From NCBI GenBank assembly GCA_001604045.1, contig LVAN01000005.1:1-57574 (forward strand): a DNA stretch of 57,574 nucleotides. The letters run 5' to 3'. This document shows, piece by piece, positions 42,101-50,134 of this stretch; positions within the stretch are counted from its first letter, which is position 1, and every line of letters starts with the position of its first letter. A program made the position numbers and the translations under genes. Under the pieces are notes generated by a model. The model saw only the letters and a program-made list of their open reading frames with translations. It was not told where the DNA came from and did not search any database. Source of the stretch: Clostridiales bacterium Firm_08 (lineage in GTDB: Bacteria; Bacillota; Clostridia; Oscillospirales; QAKW01).

Positions 42101-43666
42101 CTTGACCGGACGGTGGAGCTCGTCCGCGAAAGCGGCGCGCTCGCCGCATCGGAATTCGCGCCGAACGGTATGACAGCCGCGCTGAAACAGAACGGCTCCC
42201 CCGTGGAAACCGTCAGCATCGCGTCGCTGTCCGCGGGCACGCACGTCTACACGCTGGACATCACGTCCGCCGCCGGCACCGTCACCTATACGCTGCTGCT
42301 CCATACGGCGACGACGGACGACGTCTATCCGGACGCCTCTCTGCTTGCCCCCGTTCTGGAGAACGTGGCGGACGGGCACGACTACTACGCCGCGATGAAC
42401 GGCGATCTGCTCAAATTCACGACGGGCGAAACGGCGTTCGGCAATATCGACCGTATCGCGCGCTACACGCAGACCGAGACGCCCGCGGTCCTGCTCCCGG
42501 CGGGGACGTATACCGATGAGCAGCTTTCCCCCAAAGTAAGCGTTCATTACATTTATGATGAAAACGCCGTGTTCAACAGCGGCGTCACCGTCAGAAGCGG
42601 CAAGATCAGGGTCGCCTGCGTCGGCGACAGCGTGACGCTGGGCACCGGCGCGACCAACCGCGCGCTGTACGCGTACCCCGCCGTTCTGCAAAACACGCTG
42701 GGCGACGACTACGAAGTCGTCAACTTCGGACGGGGCGGAGCGCTGGCGTCCGACAGCGTCGCCTTCCCCTATCGTCAGACTTATAACTACAATAAGTCTT
42801 TGGAATTCGAACCGGACGTCGTGATCATCGCGATCGGCGTCAACGATATGCAGTCCGGCTATTACGGGACGGCGCTTGACTATCTGGCGGAGGAGTATCC
42901 CGAGTTCATTGACGGCTATCAGCGGCTCGACAGCCGCCCGATCGTGTATCTTGCCTCGGTGCATAACGTGCAGTCGGGCTGGCCGACGGACTATCTTGAC
43001 GCGCTTTATGATATCCAGCGGCAGGCGGCGCGGGACGCCGGCGTCGGATTTATCGATGAAAGAACGCTCGGCGCCCGCTGGAACGACGCGTCGTACTTTT
43101 CGGACAACGTCCACCCCAACAACGCGGGGTACGTCCAGCTCGCCGCCGATTATTACGGCAGTATCGACTGGACCGAGACCGGCGCGCATCTGCCGACCGA
43201 GCCGCAGACCGTCACCTTCACGGAATACGGTCTTTCCGAGATCCCGCCGCTCTTTGATCTGACGGTGGAGGAGATGACGATCGCTCCGATGGAGAGCGGC
43301 GACCGGTACAGCGCGTTCGCGCGGTTCAGACTTGCCGCGACAGAGGCGTTCGCGGCGGATCCGACGCTTGACGTCAAGGTGCTGGAATACGGCGCGCTGT
43401 ATTCGACGGACGCGGGCGTTCTCAATGACTATATCGCGCGGGTGAAAGCGGGAGTGGATACCGCGGGGCTTTCCGTGCGGCAATACGCTTACGCCGCGTC
43501 GGAAACGGGGCTGGACCGGATATACGAAAAATTCAGTTACCGTTTCAGCAACATCAAGCCCGGCCGTACCCGCGCCGCCGCCGCGTATATTCGATATGAA
43601 GCCGGCGGCAGGATCTATACGGGTTTCAGCGCCGTCGCTTCCGCGGCAAGTTCCCGGGATGGCTGA
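39128..43666 (+). CDS. Large secreted beta-helix protein with GDSL/SGNH esterase and shared C-terminal domain
   Basis: A 1512-residue exported protein with a signal peptide at about 1-34 (Ala-rich end VVMPAHAAG). Two copies of a beta-helix (pectate-lyase-like) region follow, at about 50-440 and 555-1000; they share KHGIDPNAH/KHGVDPCAR and the LAPGRGTGETVF/LSPERGAGESVF block. An Ig-like strand-rich link leads to an SGNH hydrolase at about 1160-1355 with block I VACVGDSVTLGTGA, GRGG, block III IGVND and block V DNVHPN: a full Ser/Gly/Asn/Asp-His set. Residues 1381-1512 repeat the C-terminal domain of the protein at 9547. It probably deacylates an extracellular polysaccharide. AAGGAG precedes the ATG. 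Confidence 0.85.
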   Translation: MRKTIRKSVSLTLTVLMMFGMLSAVVMPAHAAGVFIIDPDGTDGASGSLGGVSGTVYTSYGAFEAAYTGTDTVDVYFTAGTYGGITVSRSVRLYGAKHGIDPNAHGADILSEWTLAPGRGTGETVFTGQVRVTTTGTRGVTVDGVTLDGDAAFKIETSTQALDIVLENIVVGENFTGETYFLNASPVVNTVPAAGNYPMNFTISNVYAGNYAGIGKWFLYFIAAKEVTLDNIYFSNTDTMFIETSAASRNGNEFVMKNCFLYNNLTSWSGTQATVYHRFPSIGMTESVSFENNVFFNAHGYNQGATSNNVTIMLPEIKNLTQYYNFYGNVFVSTQGCKAAVRNVSSNTLSSGTFDAANVIVKENAFVGYHRSLNSYDGNNQATTGKIDMSDNFSYYVAAIGTGEDITTEEQLNALTGVAPQVIQRGLLCDVTGPYYLNFARTISTDMCRVTGIDLQDAVVDGTAISGISTQTPYVPSLIYTCGNDIARAVTLKDAGGQTIPAITAAGTYTMTVAYESQSRDFTLTVEIATPYTGSGYMFDPAAQTEVVAHFWDGEALTFTMGEDLFTTIDALKAKAAADGVAVPDILIPAGTIEERVEITFSCNILGVKHGVDPCARVAAETQPWTLSPERGAGESVFAGEVLFGIPVGGMEVTVDGVALQGDGRFRDNVAGRQADFLFKNIYVFPGQMSSAAGTNARFTNSAYSIKSLTYENIYIDGAAANSANSTKQMFLTFGKDVTFRGVYYANTTLPFIPNVMLHSHTDLTADLSFTMEDCRFYNCNTQDGAFLASYYGDETHAYLRYEQRENVDYTFRNNVFFNCANATTGGNNYHMCAVINVRYPYPSFHYLFEGNSFIDTRPTAAFIENNPGTDVYSCFLHMFFKNNKKNEANYGVSLQERVILRNNRFIGEQAVINTALPSVATLPLADGNYVLSAAAVEAMSDPAADILTAAGENPYDTINTAGYRPNNYYIDYAMTTLNTAAAPAIGTVTGLDRTVELVRESGALAASEFAPNGMTAALKQNGSPVETVSIASLSAGTHVYTLDITSAAGTVTYTLLLHTATTDDVYPDASLLAPVLENVADGHDYYAAMNGDLLKFTTGETAFGNIDRIARYTQTETPAVLLPAGTYTDEQLSPKVSVHYIYDENAVFNSGVTVRSGKIRVACVGDSVTLGTGATNRALYAYPAVLQNTLGDDYEVVNFGRGGALASDSVAFPYRQTYNYNKSLEFEPDVVIIAIGVNDMQSGYYGTALDYLAEEYPEFIDGYQRLDSRPIVYLASVHNVQSGWPTDYLDALYDIQRQAARDAGVGFIDERTLGARWNDASYFSDNVHPNNAGYVQLAADYYGSIDWTETGAHLPTEPQTVTFTEYGLSEIPPLFDLTVEEMTIAPMESGDRYSAFARFRLAATEAFAADPTLDVKVLEYGALYSTDAGVLNDYIARVKAGVDTAGLSVRQYAYAASETGLDRIYEKFSYRFSNIKPGRTRAAAAYIRYEAGGRIYTGFSAVASAASSRDG

Positions 43667-43698
43667 ACCGGCGCCCGAACAACGGTTTCTGACAATCC

Positions 43699-43740
43699 GG
43701 AGAACACCGGGCTCCTTACCGGGGCCCGGTGTTCTCCGCC
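43699..43740 (+). terminator. Terminator hairpin after the 1512-aa gene
   Basis: GGAGAACACCGGGCTCC pairs with GGGGCCCGGTGTTCTCC. It is very stable, but a T run is lacking. Confidence 0.7.
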
Positions 43741-43829
43741 GGTTTCGCGCGGCGTGATGCCGAAAAACGGCGGGCGGCGCGCACTGTTTTTGTGAAAAAT
43801 CACGAATTTTACAAACTTTTGTCAACTGC

Positions 43830-43858
43830 TTGACAAAACGGCGGTAAAATGATACCAT
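43830..43858 (+). promoter_or_regulatory. Probable promoter of xpt
   Basis: TTGACA (43830-43835), 17 bp and TACCAT (43853-43858), directly upstream of the riboswitch. Confidence 0.65.
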
Positions 43859-43877
43859 AAATTTGTAATAAATTTGT

Positions 43878-43950
43878 TTGCCAATATAGGTCCGGATAGA
43901 CGGCCCGGACGTTTCTACCGCACGCCGAACAGATGCGACTATTGGACAAT
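43878..43950 (+). ncRNA. Purine riboswitch aptamer, guanine type
   Basis: P1 is TTG-C-CCAAT paired with ATTGG-A-CAA. P2 is GTCCGG with CCGGAC and a GACGG loop. The joining sequence GTTTCTACC is the purine-aptamer hallmark. P3 is GCA/TGC with a CGCCGAACAGA loop whose CC can kiss the GG of loop 2. J3/1 reads GACTAT; the C there corresponds to C74, which selects guanine (or hypoxanthine/xanthine) over adenine. It lies upstream of xpt, its classical target. Confidence 0.9.
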
Positions 43951-43964
43951 CAAGGTATTGGCAG

Positions 43965-44001
43965 ACAGGCTATGGGTGACCGCAGCCTGTTTTTGTTTTT
44001 T
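43965..44001 (+). terminator. Riboswitch expression-platform terminator
   Basis: ACAGGCT pairs with AGCCTGT around a 12-base loop, followed by TTTTTGTTTTTT. It is 15 bases after the aptamer, so ligand binding is expected to favour termination before xpt. Confidence 0.88.
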
Positions 44002-44024
44002 AAAAAACGCGAGAGGATCAGGAG

Positions 44025-44597
44025 ATGCGGGAGTTAGAGGAGCGTATACTGCGAGACGGAAAAGTGTTGCCGGGCAACATATTGAAGGTGGGCAGTTTTC
44101 TCAACCAGCAGCTCGACGTGCCCTTTATGATGCGTATGGGGCGGGAGATCGCGGACGCCTACCGCGGGCAGGATGTGACCAAGATCCTCACTGTCGAGGC
44201 GTCGGGCATCGCGCTGGCGGTCGCCGCCGCCGCGGTGATGGAACTGCCGGTGGTATTCGCCAAGAAAAACAAGTCCTCTAACGTTTCCGGCGACGTGTAC
44301 ACCGCGCCGGTCCACTCCTATACACACAACAAAGACTTCACCATCGTGGTGAGCGCTGATTATATCAAAAACACGGACAGGCTTCTGATCGTCGACGATT
44401 TCCTCGCCAACGGCGAGGCGCTCCGCGGGCTTCTTTCCATCGCCGGACAGGCGGGCGCGGAGGTCGCGGGATGCGCCGTCGCGATCGAAAAAGGCTTTCA
44501 GGGCGGCGGAGACGCGCTGCGCGCCGAAGGGGTGCGGGTCGACTCTCTTGCCATCGTGGAGCAGATGAGCGATACCGGGCTTACATTCCGGAACTGA
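44025..44597 (+). CDS. xpt: Xanthine phosphoribosyltransferase
   Basis: A 190-residue salvage enzyme making XMP from xanthine and PRPP. It follows Bacillus Xpt closely: GKVLPGNILKVGSFLNQQLDV, TVEASGIALA, FAKKNKSSN and the PRPP-binding loop IVDDFLANGEAL. The C-terminal AGCAVAIEKGFQGGG completes the type. It is controlled by the upstream guanine riboswitch. The BMP-family importer follows after 48 bases, separated by a weak AT hairpin (44604-44620), and may be partly cotranscribed. Confidence 0.97.
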   Translation: MRELEERILRDGKVLPGNILKVGSFLNQQLDVPFMMRMGREIADAYRGQDVTKILTVEASGIALAVAAAAVMELPVVFAKKNKSSNVSGDVYTAPVHSYTHNKDFTIVVSADYIKNTDRLLIVDDFLANGEALRGLLSIAGQAGAEVAGCAVAIEKGFQGGGDALRAEGVRVDSLAIVEQMSDTGLTFRN

Positions 44598-44603
44598 CGT
44601 TGT

Positions 44604-44620
44604 ATGTAATTTTTTTACAT
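44604..44620 (+). terminator. Weak AT hairpin between xpt and the importer genes
   Basis: ATGTAA-N5-TTACAT followed by A and T runs. It is low in stability and may give partial termination only. Confidence 0.35.
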
Positions 44621-44645
44621 AAAAAATTTTTGGAGGGCGAAAACA

Positions 44646-45827
44646 ATGAAAAAAGTAGTAGCGATCATCCTTGTCGTCATGATGTTGTTCACCATGACCG
44701 CGTGCAGCGGCAAAAAGGGTGAGGGCATGAAGGTCGGCTTCATCTATCTGCATGATGCCAACTCCACCTATGACCTCAACTTCATGAAGGGCGCGAAAGA
44801 AGCTTGCGAGAAAATGGGCGTCGAGTATGTCGAGAAAGTCGGCATCCCCGAGTCCAACGAGTGTCTGGAAGCCGCCAGCGATCTTGCGGATCGCGGATGC
44901 ACCATGATATTCGCTGACTCTTTCGGTCATGAGCAGTATATGATCGAAGCCGCGAAAAAGTATCCCGACGTTCAGTTCTTCCATGCCACCGGTACCCGCG
45001 CGCATACCGAGGGCGTCGCCAATTATCATAACGCGTTTGCCTCGGTCTATGAGGGCAGATATCTCGCCGGCGTCGCCGCGGGTCTGAAACTCAATGAAAT
45101 GATCGAAAAAGGTGATTTCAAAAAGGAAGAAGCCAAGATCGGCTACGTCGGCGCTTTCACCTACGCTGAAGTTATCTCCGGTTACACCTCTTTCTTCCTC
45201 GGCGCCAGATCCATCTGCCCGACCGCCACGATGGAAGTGCAGTTCACCGGCAGCTGGTACGACGAGACCGCCGAAAAAGAGGCCGCCGAGCTGCTGCTCA
45301 GCCGCGGCTGCAAACTGATCAGCCAGCACGCTGACTCGATGGGCGCTCCGACCGCCTGCGAGACCGCCGGCGTTCCCAACGTTTCCTACAACGGCTCCAC
45401 TGTGGAAGCCTGCCCGAACACCTTCATCGTTTCTTCCCGCATCAACTGGGCTCCCTATTATGAGTACTGCATCAACGCGGTCAAGAACGGTGAGGAGATC
45501 CCCGCTGACTGGACCGGCACGCTCGCGACGAGTTCTGTCGAGTTGACCGAGATCAACGAGAAAGCCGCCGCCGCCGGTACCGCCGACAAGATCGCGGAAG
45601 TCAAAGCCGCTCTGGAAGCGGGCACGACCCACGTCTTTGATATCGCCACCTTCACCGTGGACAAGAAGACCGTTGAGTCCTACAAAGCGGACGTCGACAC
45701 CGACGCCAACTACGAGGGTGACACCGAAGTCATCATCGACGGTTACTTCCATGAGTCTGAATTCCGTTCCGCTCCGTACTTCGATCTCCGTATCGATGGC
45801 ATCACCACGCTGAACGAGAAGTTCTAA
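44646..45827 (+). CDS. BMP family ABC transporter substrate-binding lipoprotein
   Basis: A 393-residue lipoprotein. The signal peptide ends in the lipobox MTAC, with Cys20 as lipid anchor. The mature part is a type I periplasmic-binding fold of the BMP/PnrA family (KVGFIYLHDANSTYDLNFMKGA, ADSFGHEQYMIEAAKKYPDV, AGVAAGLKL, AKIGYVGAF), which binds purine nucleosides in characterised members. Context (guanine riboswitch, xpt) supports nucleoside uptake. GGAGGG precedes the ATG. The codon bias looks stronger than in the membrane subunits, in line with high expression. Confidence 0.93.
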   Translation: MKKVVAIILVVMMLFTMTACSGKKGEGMKVGFIYLHDANSTYDLNFMKGAKEACEKMGVEYVEKVGIPESNECLEAASDLADRGCTMIFADSFGHEQYMIEAAKKYPDVQFFHATGTRAHTEGVANYHNAFASVYEGRYLAGVAAGLKLNEMIEKGDFKKEEAKIGYVGAFTYAEVISGYTSFFLGARSICPTATMEVQFTGSWYDETAEKEAAELLLSRGCKLISQHADSMGAPTACETAGVPNVSYNGSTVEACPNTFIVSSRINWAPYYEYCINAVKNGEEIPADWTGTLATSSVELTEINEKAAAAGTADKIAEVKAALEAGTTHVFDIATFTVDKKTVESYKADVDTDANYEGDTEVIIDGYFHESEFRSAPYFDLRIDGITTLNEKF

Positions 45828-45847
45828 GCATTTTCTTTGGACACCCG

Positions 45848-45873
45848 GGCGGAGCGTCATCTGACGCTCCGCC
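45848..45873 (+). promoter_or_regulatory. Stable intercistronic hairpin after the binding-protein gene
   Basis: GGCGGAGCGTCA pairs with TGACGCTCCGCC around 2 bases, with no T run. Such hairpins often protect the binding-protein message and lower expression of the downstream ATPase and permeases. Confidence 0.6.
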
Positions 45874-45956
45874 TTACCACTTTATCTTTGAAAAGAGCGG
45901 CGGCGCGGTGTTCTTTTGAGAGATAAAGCAACGAAAAACGGAAGGGAGAAAAATGT

Positions 45957-47498
45957 ATGGCGCAGACGCCTGCCATTGAACTTGTCAATGTTACCAAGAC
46001 CTTTGGGCATATCGTGGCGAACAAGGATATCTGTATGTCCGCGTATCGGGGGGAGATCCTGTCCGTCCTCGGAGAGAACGGCAGCGGCAAGACGACGCTG
46101 ATGAATATGATCTCCGGCATCTATTTCCCCGATCACGGCAGTATATTCATCGACGGCGAGGAGGTCGTCATCCGTTCGCCGCGCGACGCGTTTTCCCATG
46201 GCATCGGCATGATCCACCAGCACTTCAAACTTGTGGACGTGTTCAGCGCGACGGAAAATATCGTCCTGGGGCTGGATGAGAAATTCGACCTCAAAGCGGC
46301 GGAGGCCGCGGTGCGGGAGATCAGCGAACGATACGGGTTCGAGATCGACCCGCGCAAAAAGATCTATGAAATGTCCGTCTCCGAAAAGCAGACGGTGGAG
46401 ATCATCAAGGTGCTGTACCGCGGCGCGGATATCCTCATCCTTGACGAACCGACCGCCGTGCTGACGCCGCAGGAGACGCAGAAGCTGTTCGCGGTGCTCC
46501 GGCGGATGCGGGAGGACGGCAAGGCGATCATCATCATCACGCACAAACTGCACGAGGTGCTGTCCCTGTCCGACAGGGTGTCCGTCCTTCGGAAAGGGGA
46601 ATACATCGGCACCGTCATCACGAAAGAGACAAACGAGAGCGAACTGACCGAGATGATGGTCGGCAAAAAGATCAGTCTCAACATCGAACGCACCGAACCG
46701 AAGGATCCGAAGCCCCGTCTGGAGGTCAGGGATCTTGACTGCGTCAGCCGGGAGGGCGTCAAACTGCTTGACGACGTTTCCTTTACCGCGCGCGCGGGGG
46801 AGATCCTCGGCATCGCCGGCATCGCGGGCAGCGGTCAGAGGGAACTTTTGGAAGCCATCGCGGGACTTCAGCATATCTCCTCCGGTGAGATCATATATTA
46901 CGATCCCAAAACGGGGCTGGAGGAAAGCCTCAGAGGCAAAACGCCGATGCAGATCCGGGAACTTGGCGTGCGGCTGTCCTTCGTGCCGGAGGATCGCCTC
47001 GGTATGGGACTGGTCGGCAATATGGACATCATCGACAATATGATGCTGAGAAGTTACCGCAAGGGCAAGACCGTCTTTTTGGAGCGGAAACCGCCCCGCG
47101 ATCTCGCGACGGCCATCATCCGGGATCTGGAAGTCGTCACCCCCGGACCCACCACGCCGGTCCGCCGTCTTTCCGGCGGCAACGTGCAGAAGGTGCTGGT
47201 CGGGCGGGAGATCGCCGCGGCGCCAACCGTTTTGATGGCGGCGTACCCCGTCAGAGGACTGGATATCAATTCTTCCTATCTCATCTATAATCTTTTGAAC
47301 GAACAGAAAGAACGCGGCGTCGCCGTCATATTCGTCGGGGAGGATCTCGACGTGCTGATCGAGCTGTGTGATCGGATCCTGGTCATCGGTTCGGGCAGAG
47401 TGACCGGCGTCGTGGACGGCAGGACCGCCACCAAAGAGGAGATCGGTCTGATGATGACGAAAATGGAGCAAGGAGGCGAGAGCGATGGCGCTGAGTGA
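45957..47498 (+). CDS. Nucleoside ABC transporter ATP-binding protein (BMP/NupA-type)
   Basis: A 513-residue tandem ATPase. The first nucleotide-binding domain (1-245) has Walker A GENGSGKTT, signature MSVSEKQTVEI and Walker B ILILDEPTAVLTPQE. The second (255-513) has a non-canonical Walker A (GIAGSGQRELL) and PVRGLDINSSYLIYNLL after the signature LSGGNVQK. One standard and one degenerate site is usual for sugar- and nucleoside-type importers of this group. GAAGGGAGA precedes the ATG. It overlaps the first permease by 14 bases. Confidence 0.93.
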   Translation: MAQTPAIELVNVTKTFGHIVANKDICMSAYRGEILSVLGENGSGKTTLMNMISGIYFPDHGSIFIDGEEVVIRSPRDAFSHGIGMIHQHFKLVDVFSATENIVLGLDEKFDLKAAEAAVREISERYGFEIDPRKKIYEMSVSEKQTVEIIKVLYRGADILILDEPTAVLTPQETQKLFAVLRRMREDGKAIIIITHKLHEVLSLSDRVSVLRKGEYIGTVITKETNESELTEMMVGKKISLNIERTEPKDPKPRLEVRDLDCVSREGVKLLDDVSFTARAGEILGIAGIAGSGQRELLEAIAGLQHISSGEIIYYDPKTGLEESLRGKTPMQIRELGVRLSFVPEDRLGMGLVGNMDIIDNMMLRSYRKGKTVFLERKPPRDLATAIIRDLEVVTPGPTTPVRRLSGGNVQKVLVGREIAAAPTVLMAAYPVRGLDINSSYLIYNLLNEQKERGVAVIFVGEDLDVLIELCDRILVIGSGRVTGVVDGRTATKEEIGLMMTKMEQGGESDGAE

Positions 47499-48594
47499 GA
47501 AAAAAGTGAAAGACCCGCTGTTCCATATCGTCAAGCGCGCCGCGCTGTCCTGGCAGGTCTCCTGGATGATCCGTATCGCGTCCGTCGCGGCGGCGCTCAT
47601 CGTCTGCGCGATCGTCATCGTGGCGTTCACCGGGCAAAATCCCATCAGCGTGTACGGCACGATCATCGACGGCGCGGTCGGGACCGAGCGGCGGGTGTGG
47701 AACCTTTTGCAAAGCGTGGCGATGCTGCTCTGCGTGTCCCTCGCCGTGACGCCCGCCTTCAAAATGCGCTTCTGGAACATCGGCGCGGAAGGTCAGGTGC
47801 TGATGGGCGGGCTGGCGACCGCCGCCTGTATGATCTCGCTGGGCGGCAAGATGCCCACCGCCGCGCTGATGTGCGTGATGGTGCTGGCAAGTATGCTCGC
47901 GGGCGGTCTTTGGGCGGTCATCCCCGCGGTGTTCAAAGCGTATTTCAACACCAATGAAACACTGTTCACCCTGATGATGAACTATATCGCGATGCAGCTG
48001 GTGTCCTTCTTTGTGTACCGCTGGTCGGTGCCCAAGGGCTCCGGGCAGGTCGGCGTCATCAACGGCACCGGGCATGAGGGATGGATCCCCTCCATCGCCG
48101 GCAACGATTATCTGCTCAACATCCTGCTGGTCGCGGTGCTGACCGTTTTGGTATACGTCTACCTGCGTTACAGCAAACACGGTTATGAGATCAGCGTTGT
48201 GGGTGAGAGCGAGAATACCGCCCGCTACGTCGGCATCAACGTTAAAAAAGTCATCATCCGCACCATGCTGTTGTCCGGCGCGGTCTGCGGTATCGCGGGT
48301 CTGCTGCTCGTCAGCGGCACCGATCATACCATTTCCCGCAACACCGCCGCCAACCGCGGCTTTACCGCTATCATGGTGTCATGGCTGGCAAAGTTCAATC
48401 CGCTTTATATGGTGCTGACCTCGCTTCTCATCGTGTTCCTGCAAAAAGGCGCGACGGAGATCGCGACGGTCTACGGCCTCAATCCGTCTTTCTCGGATAT
48501 CATCACCGGCATCATCATTTTCTTTATCATCGGCAGCGAGTTTTTCATCAACTATACCTTCAAACTTCGCGAGAAAGGAGGTGAGGCGGCGTGA
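47485..48594 (+). CDS. Nucleoside ABC transporter permease 1
   Basis: A 369-residue membrane protein of the BPD_transp_2 type with about nine helices. KMRFWNIGAEGQVLMGGLAT and NTNETLFTLMMNYIA are the conserved loops of NupP/YufP-like permeases, and SENTARYVGINVKK is the coupling region. It pairs with the next permease to form the channel. The start overlaps the ATPase gene, and the stop overlaps permease 2 by 4 bases (GTGA). Confidence 0.93.
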   Translation: MALSEKKVKDPLFHIVKRAALSWQVSWMIRIASVAAALIVCAIVIVAFTGQNPISVYGTIIDGAVGTERRVWNLLQSVAMLLCVSLAVTPAFKMRFWNIGAEGQVLMGGLATAACMISLGGKMPTAALMCVMVLASMLAGGLWAVIPAVFKAYFNTNETLFTLMMNYIAMQLVSFFVYRWSVPKGSGQVGVINGTGHEGWIPSIAGNDYLLNILLVAVLTVLVYVYLRYSKHGYEISVVGESENTARYVGINVKKVIIRTMLLSGAVCGIAGLLLVSGTDHTISRNTAANRGFTAIMVSWLAKFNPLYMVLTSLLIVFLQKGATEIATVYGLNPSFSDIITGIIIFFIIGSEFFINYTFKLREKGGEAA

Positions 48595-49568
48595 TCGCTT
48601 CCTTCATCCACCGCGCGGTGATGCAGGGCATCCCGCTGCTGTTCGGATCCACGGGTGAGATCATCACCGAGAAATCCGGCAACCTCAACCTCGGTATCCC
48701 CGGTATTATGTATGTGGGCGCCATCAGCGGCGTCATCGGCGCGTTCCTCTACGAACAGAACGCCGCGCGGATGATCCCGTTTCTCACCATCCTGATCCCG
48801 CTGCTTTGCTGTATCGTCGGATCGCTTCTGATGGGACTTCTTTACTCGTTTCTGACGGTCACCCTGCGCGCCAATCAGAACGTCACCGGCCTCGCGCTGA
48901 CGACCTTCGGCGTGGGCTTTGGCAACTTTTTCGGCGGATCGCTCATCAAACTGTCGGGGCATGACGTTCCCTCCATCACGCTGACGGCGACCAGCAATGT
49001 TTTCCGTGTGACGCTTCCGTTCGCGGATAAACTCGGCTGGTTCGGAGAAGTGTTCCTGTCTTACAGTTTCCTCGCGTATATCGCGATCGTCGTGTCGCTG
49101 ATCGCGGCGTTCGTTCTGCGCCGCACCCGCGTGGGGCTCAATCTGCGCGCCGTCGGCGAAAGCCCGGCGACGGCGGACGCCGCCGGCGTCAGCGTCGGAA
49201 AATACAAATATGTCGCCACCTGCATCGGCAGCGTCATCGCGGGGCTGGGCGGGCTGTACTACGTTATGGACTACGCCTGCGGCATATGGTCCAACAACGC
49301 GTTCGGAGACCGCGGGTGGCTTGCCATCGCGCTGGTCATATTCGCGATCTGGAGACCCGATCTCAGCGTTTTGGGATCCATCCTGTTCGGCGGACTGTTC
49401 ATCGTGTATAACTATATCCCCAATCTCGATTTCAGCACGCAGGAACTCGTGAAAATGCTGCCCTATATCATCACCATCCTGATGCTCATCATCATCTCGA
49501 TGCGTAAAAAACGGGAAAATCATCCTCCCGCGCACCTCGGACTTTCTTATTTCAGAGAAGAACGATGA
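48591..49568 (+). CDS. Nucleoside ABC transporter permease 2
   Basis: A 325-residue membrane protein with about nine helices. GEIITEKSGNLNLGIPGIM and GLNLRAVGESPATADAAGVSV are the conserved signatures of NupQ/YufQ-like permeases. It starts with GTG, within the stop codon overlap of permease 1, and has an excellent AAAGGAGGTGAGG site upstream. It is the last gene of the purine uptake unit. Confidence 0.93.
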   Translation: MIASFIHRAVMQGIPLLFGSTGEIITEKSGNLNLGIPGIMYVGAISGVIGAFLYEQNAARMIPFLTILIPLLCCIVGSLLMGLLYSFLTVTLRANQNVTGLALTTFGVGFGNFFGGSLIKLSGHDVPSITLTATSNVFRVTLPFADKLGWFGEVFLSYSFLAYIAIVVSLIAAFVLRRTRVGLNLRAVGESPATADAAGVSVGKYKYVATCIGSVIAGLGGLYYVMDYACGIWSNNAFGDRGWLAIALVIFAIWRPDLSVLGSILFGGLFIVYNYIPNLDFSTQELVKMLPYIITILMLIIISMRKKRENHPPAHLGLSYFREER

Positions 49569-49634
49569 TAGAAAAGTGAGCGCGGGGACTGACGCTCCCC
49601 AAAGTTTAGACAAAAACAGTAATGGACAAGTAAG

Positions 49635-49668
49635 TGAGCCCGGCATTGCGCCGGGCTCATTTTTTTTG
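49635..49668 (+). terminator. Rho-independent terminator of the nucleoside importer operon
   Basis: TGAGCCCGGC pairs with GCCGGGCTCA around 5 bases, followed by eight T residues. From here to 49879 the DNA is AT-rich with a TATAAT at 49714-49719 and no gene I can support. Confidence 0.94.
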
Positions 49669-49879
49669 TTTAGCAGAAGTTTTCTCGTCGCTGCGGATGT
49701 CGATCTTACTATCTATAATGACAAGAAAATTAAATAATTATATAATTTATTTATAAGAAGAAAGGGGGCCTTTATCAAGAGAGTCGCGGTATTTTGAGAG
49801 GTATTAAGAATGAAGAGGATATTCATCTTGCCATATATGTGACAGCGGAGCCCCAAACCGAAAATCGGAGGTGATCGGT

Positions 49880-50008
49880 ATGAAGAAAAACGGTATCATT
49901 TCCGGAGTTATAGGATCTTTGCTGGCGGTCGGTATGATCGTTGGCATATGGATCGGCGTGCGGCAAAAGGCTGTAGCGGAATTTGAGTGGAAAAGCGATA
50001 TTCTGTAA
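49880..50008 (+). CDS. 42-residue single-pass membrane peptide (small gene or truncated remnant)
   Basis: The start is well marked: GGAGGTGATC, a near-perfect anti-16S match, lies 4 bases before the ATG. The peptide has two Lys, then one membrane helix (IISGVIGSLLAVGMIVGIWI), then a polar tail ending KSDIL. Reading on past the TAA in the same frame gives 25 more peptide-like codons (DSYSDAQLFAAGDQRKR) to a TGA at 50084, so this may be a longer gene cut by a nonsense mutation. I do not recognise the family. A terminator follows at 50071. Confidence 0.55.
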   Translation: MKKNGIISGVIGSLLAVGMIVGIWIGVRQKAVAEFEWKSDIL

Positions 50009-50070
50009 GACAGCTATTCCGACGCGCAGCTTTTCGCGGCAGGCGATCAAAGAAAACGGATAAAAAAGCA

Positions 50071-50098
50071 AAAAAGCATCTCCTGAGAGATGCTTTTT
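50071..50098 (+). terminator. Rho-independent terminator
   Basis: AAAAAGCATCTC-ctga-GAGATGCTTTTT; the flanking A and T runs would let it work on both strands. Confidence 0.85.
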
Positions 50099-50134
50099 CC
50101 AGGTCGTGCAGGACTATGTAAAAGGTAAATGCGG

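Noticed and set aside
41159-43858. An 899-codon open frame on the minus strand opposite the secreted esterase gene
   Set aside because: It is Arg-rich and low-complexity, has no family features and mirrors the codon periodicity of the plus-strand gene, which has clear domains and a signal peptide.
44034-45860. A 608-codon minus-strand frame opposite xpt and the binding-protein gene
   Set aside because: It spans a riboswitch-controlled gene and a lipoprotein gene that are both certain, and is a shadow of their codon bias.
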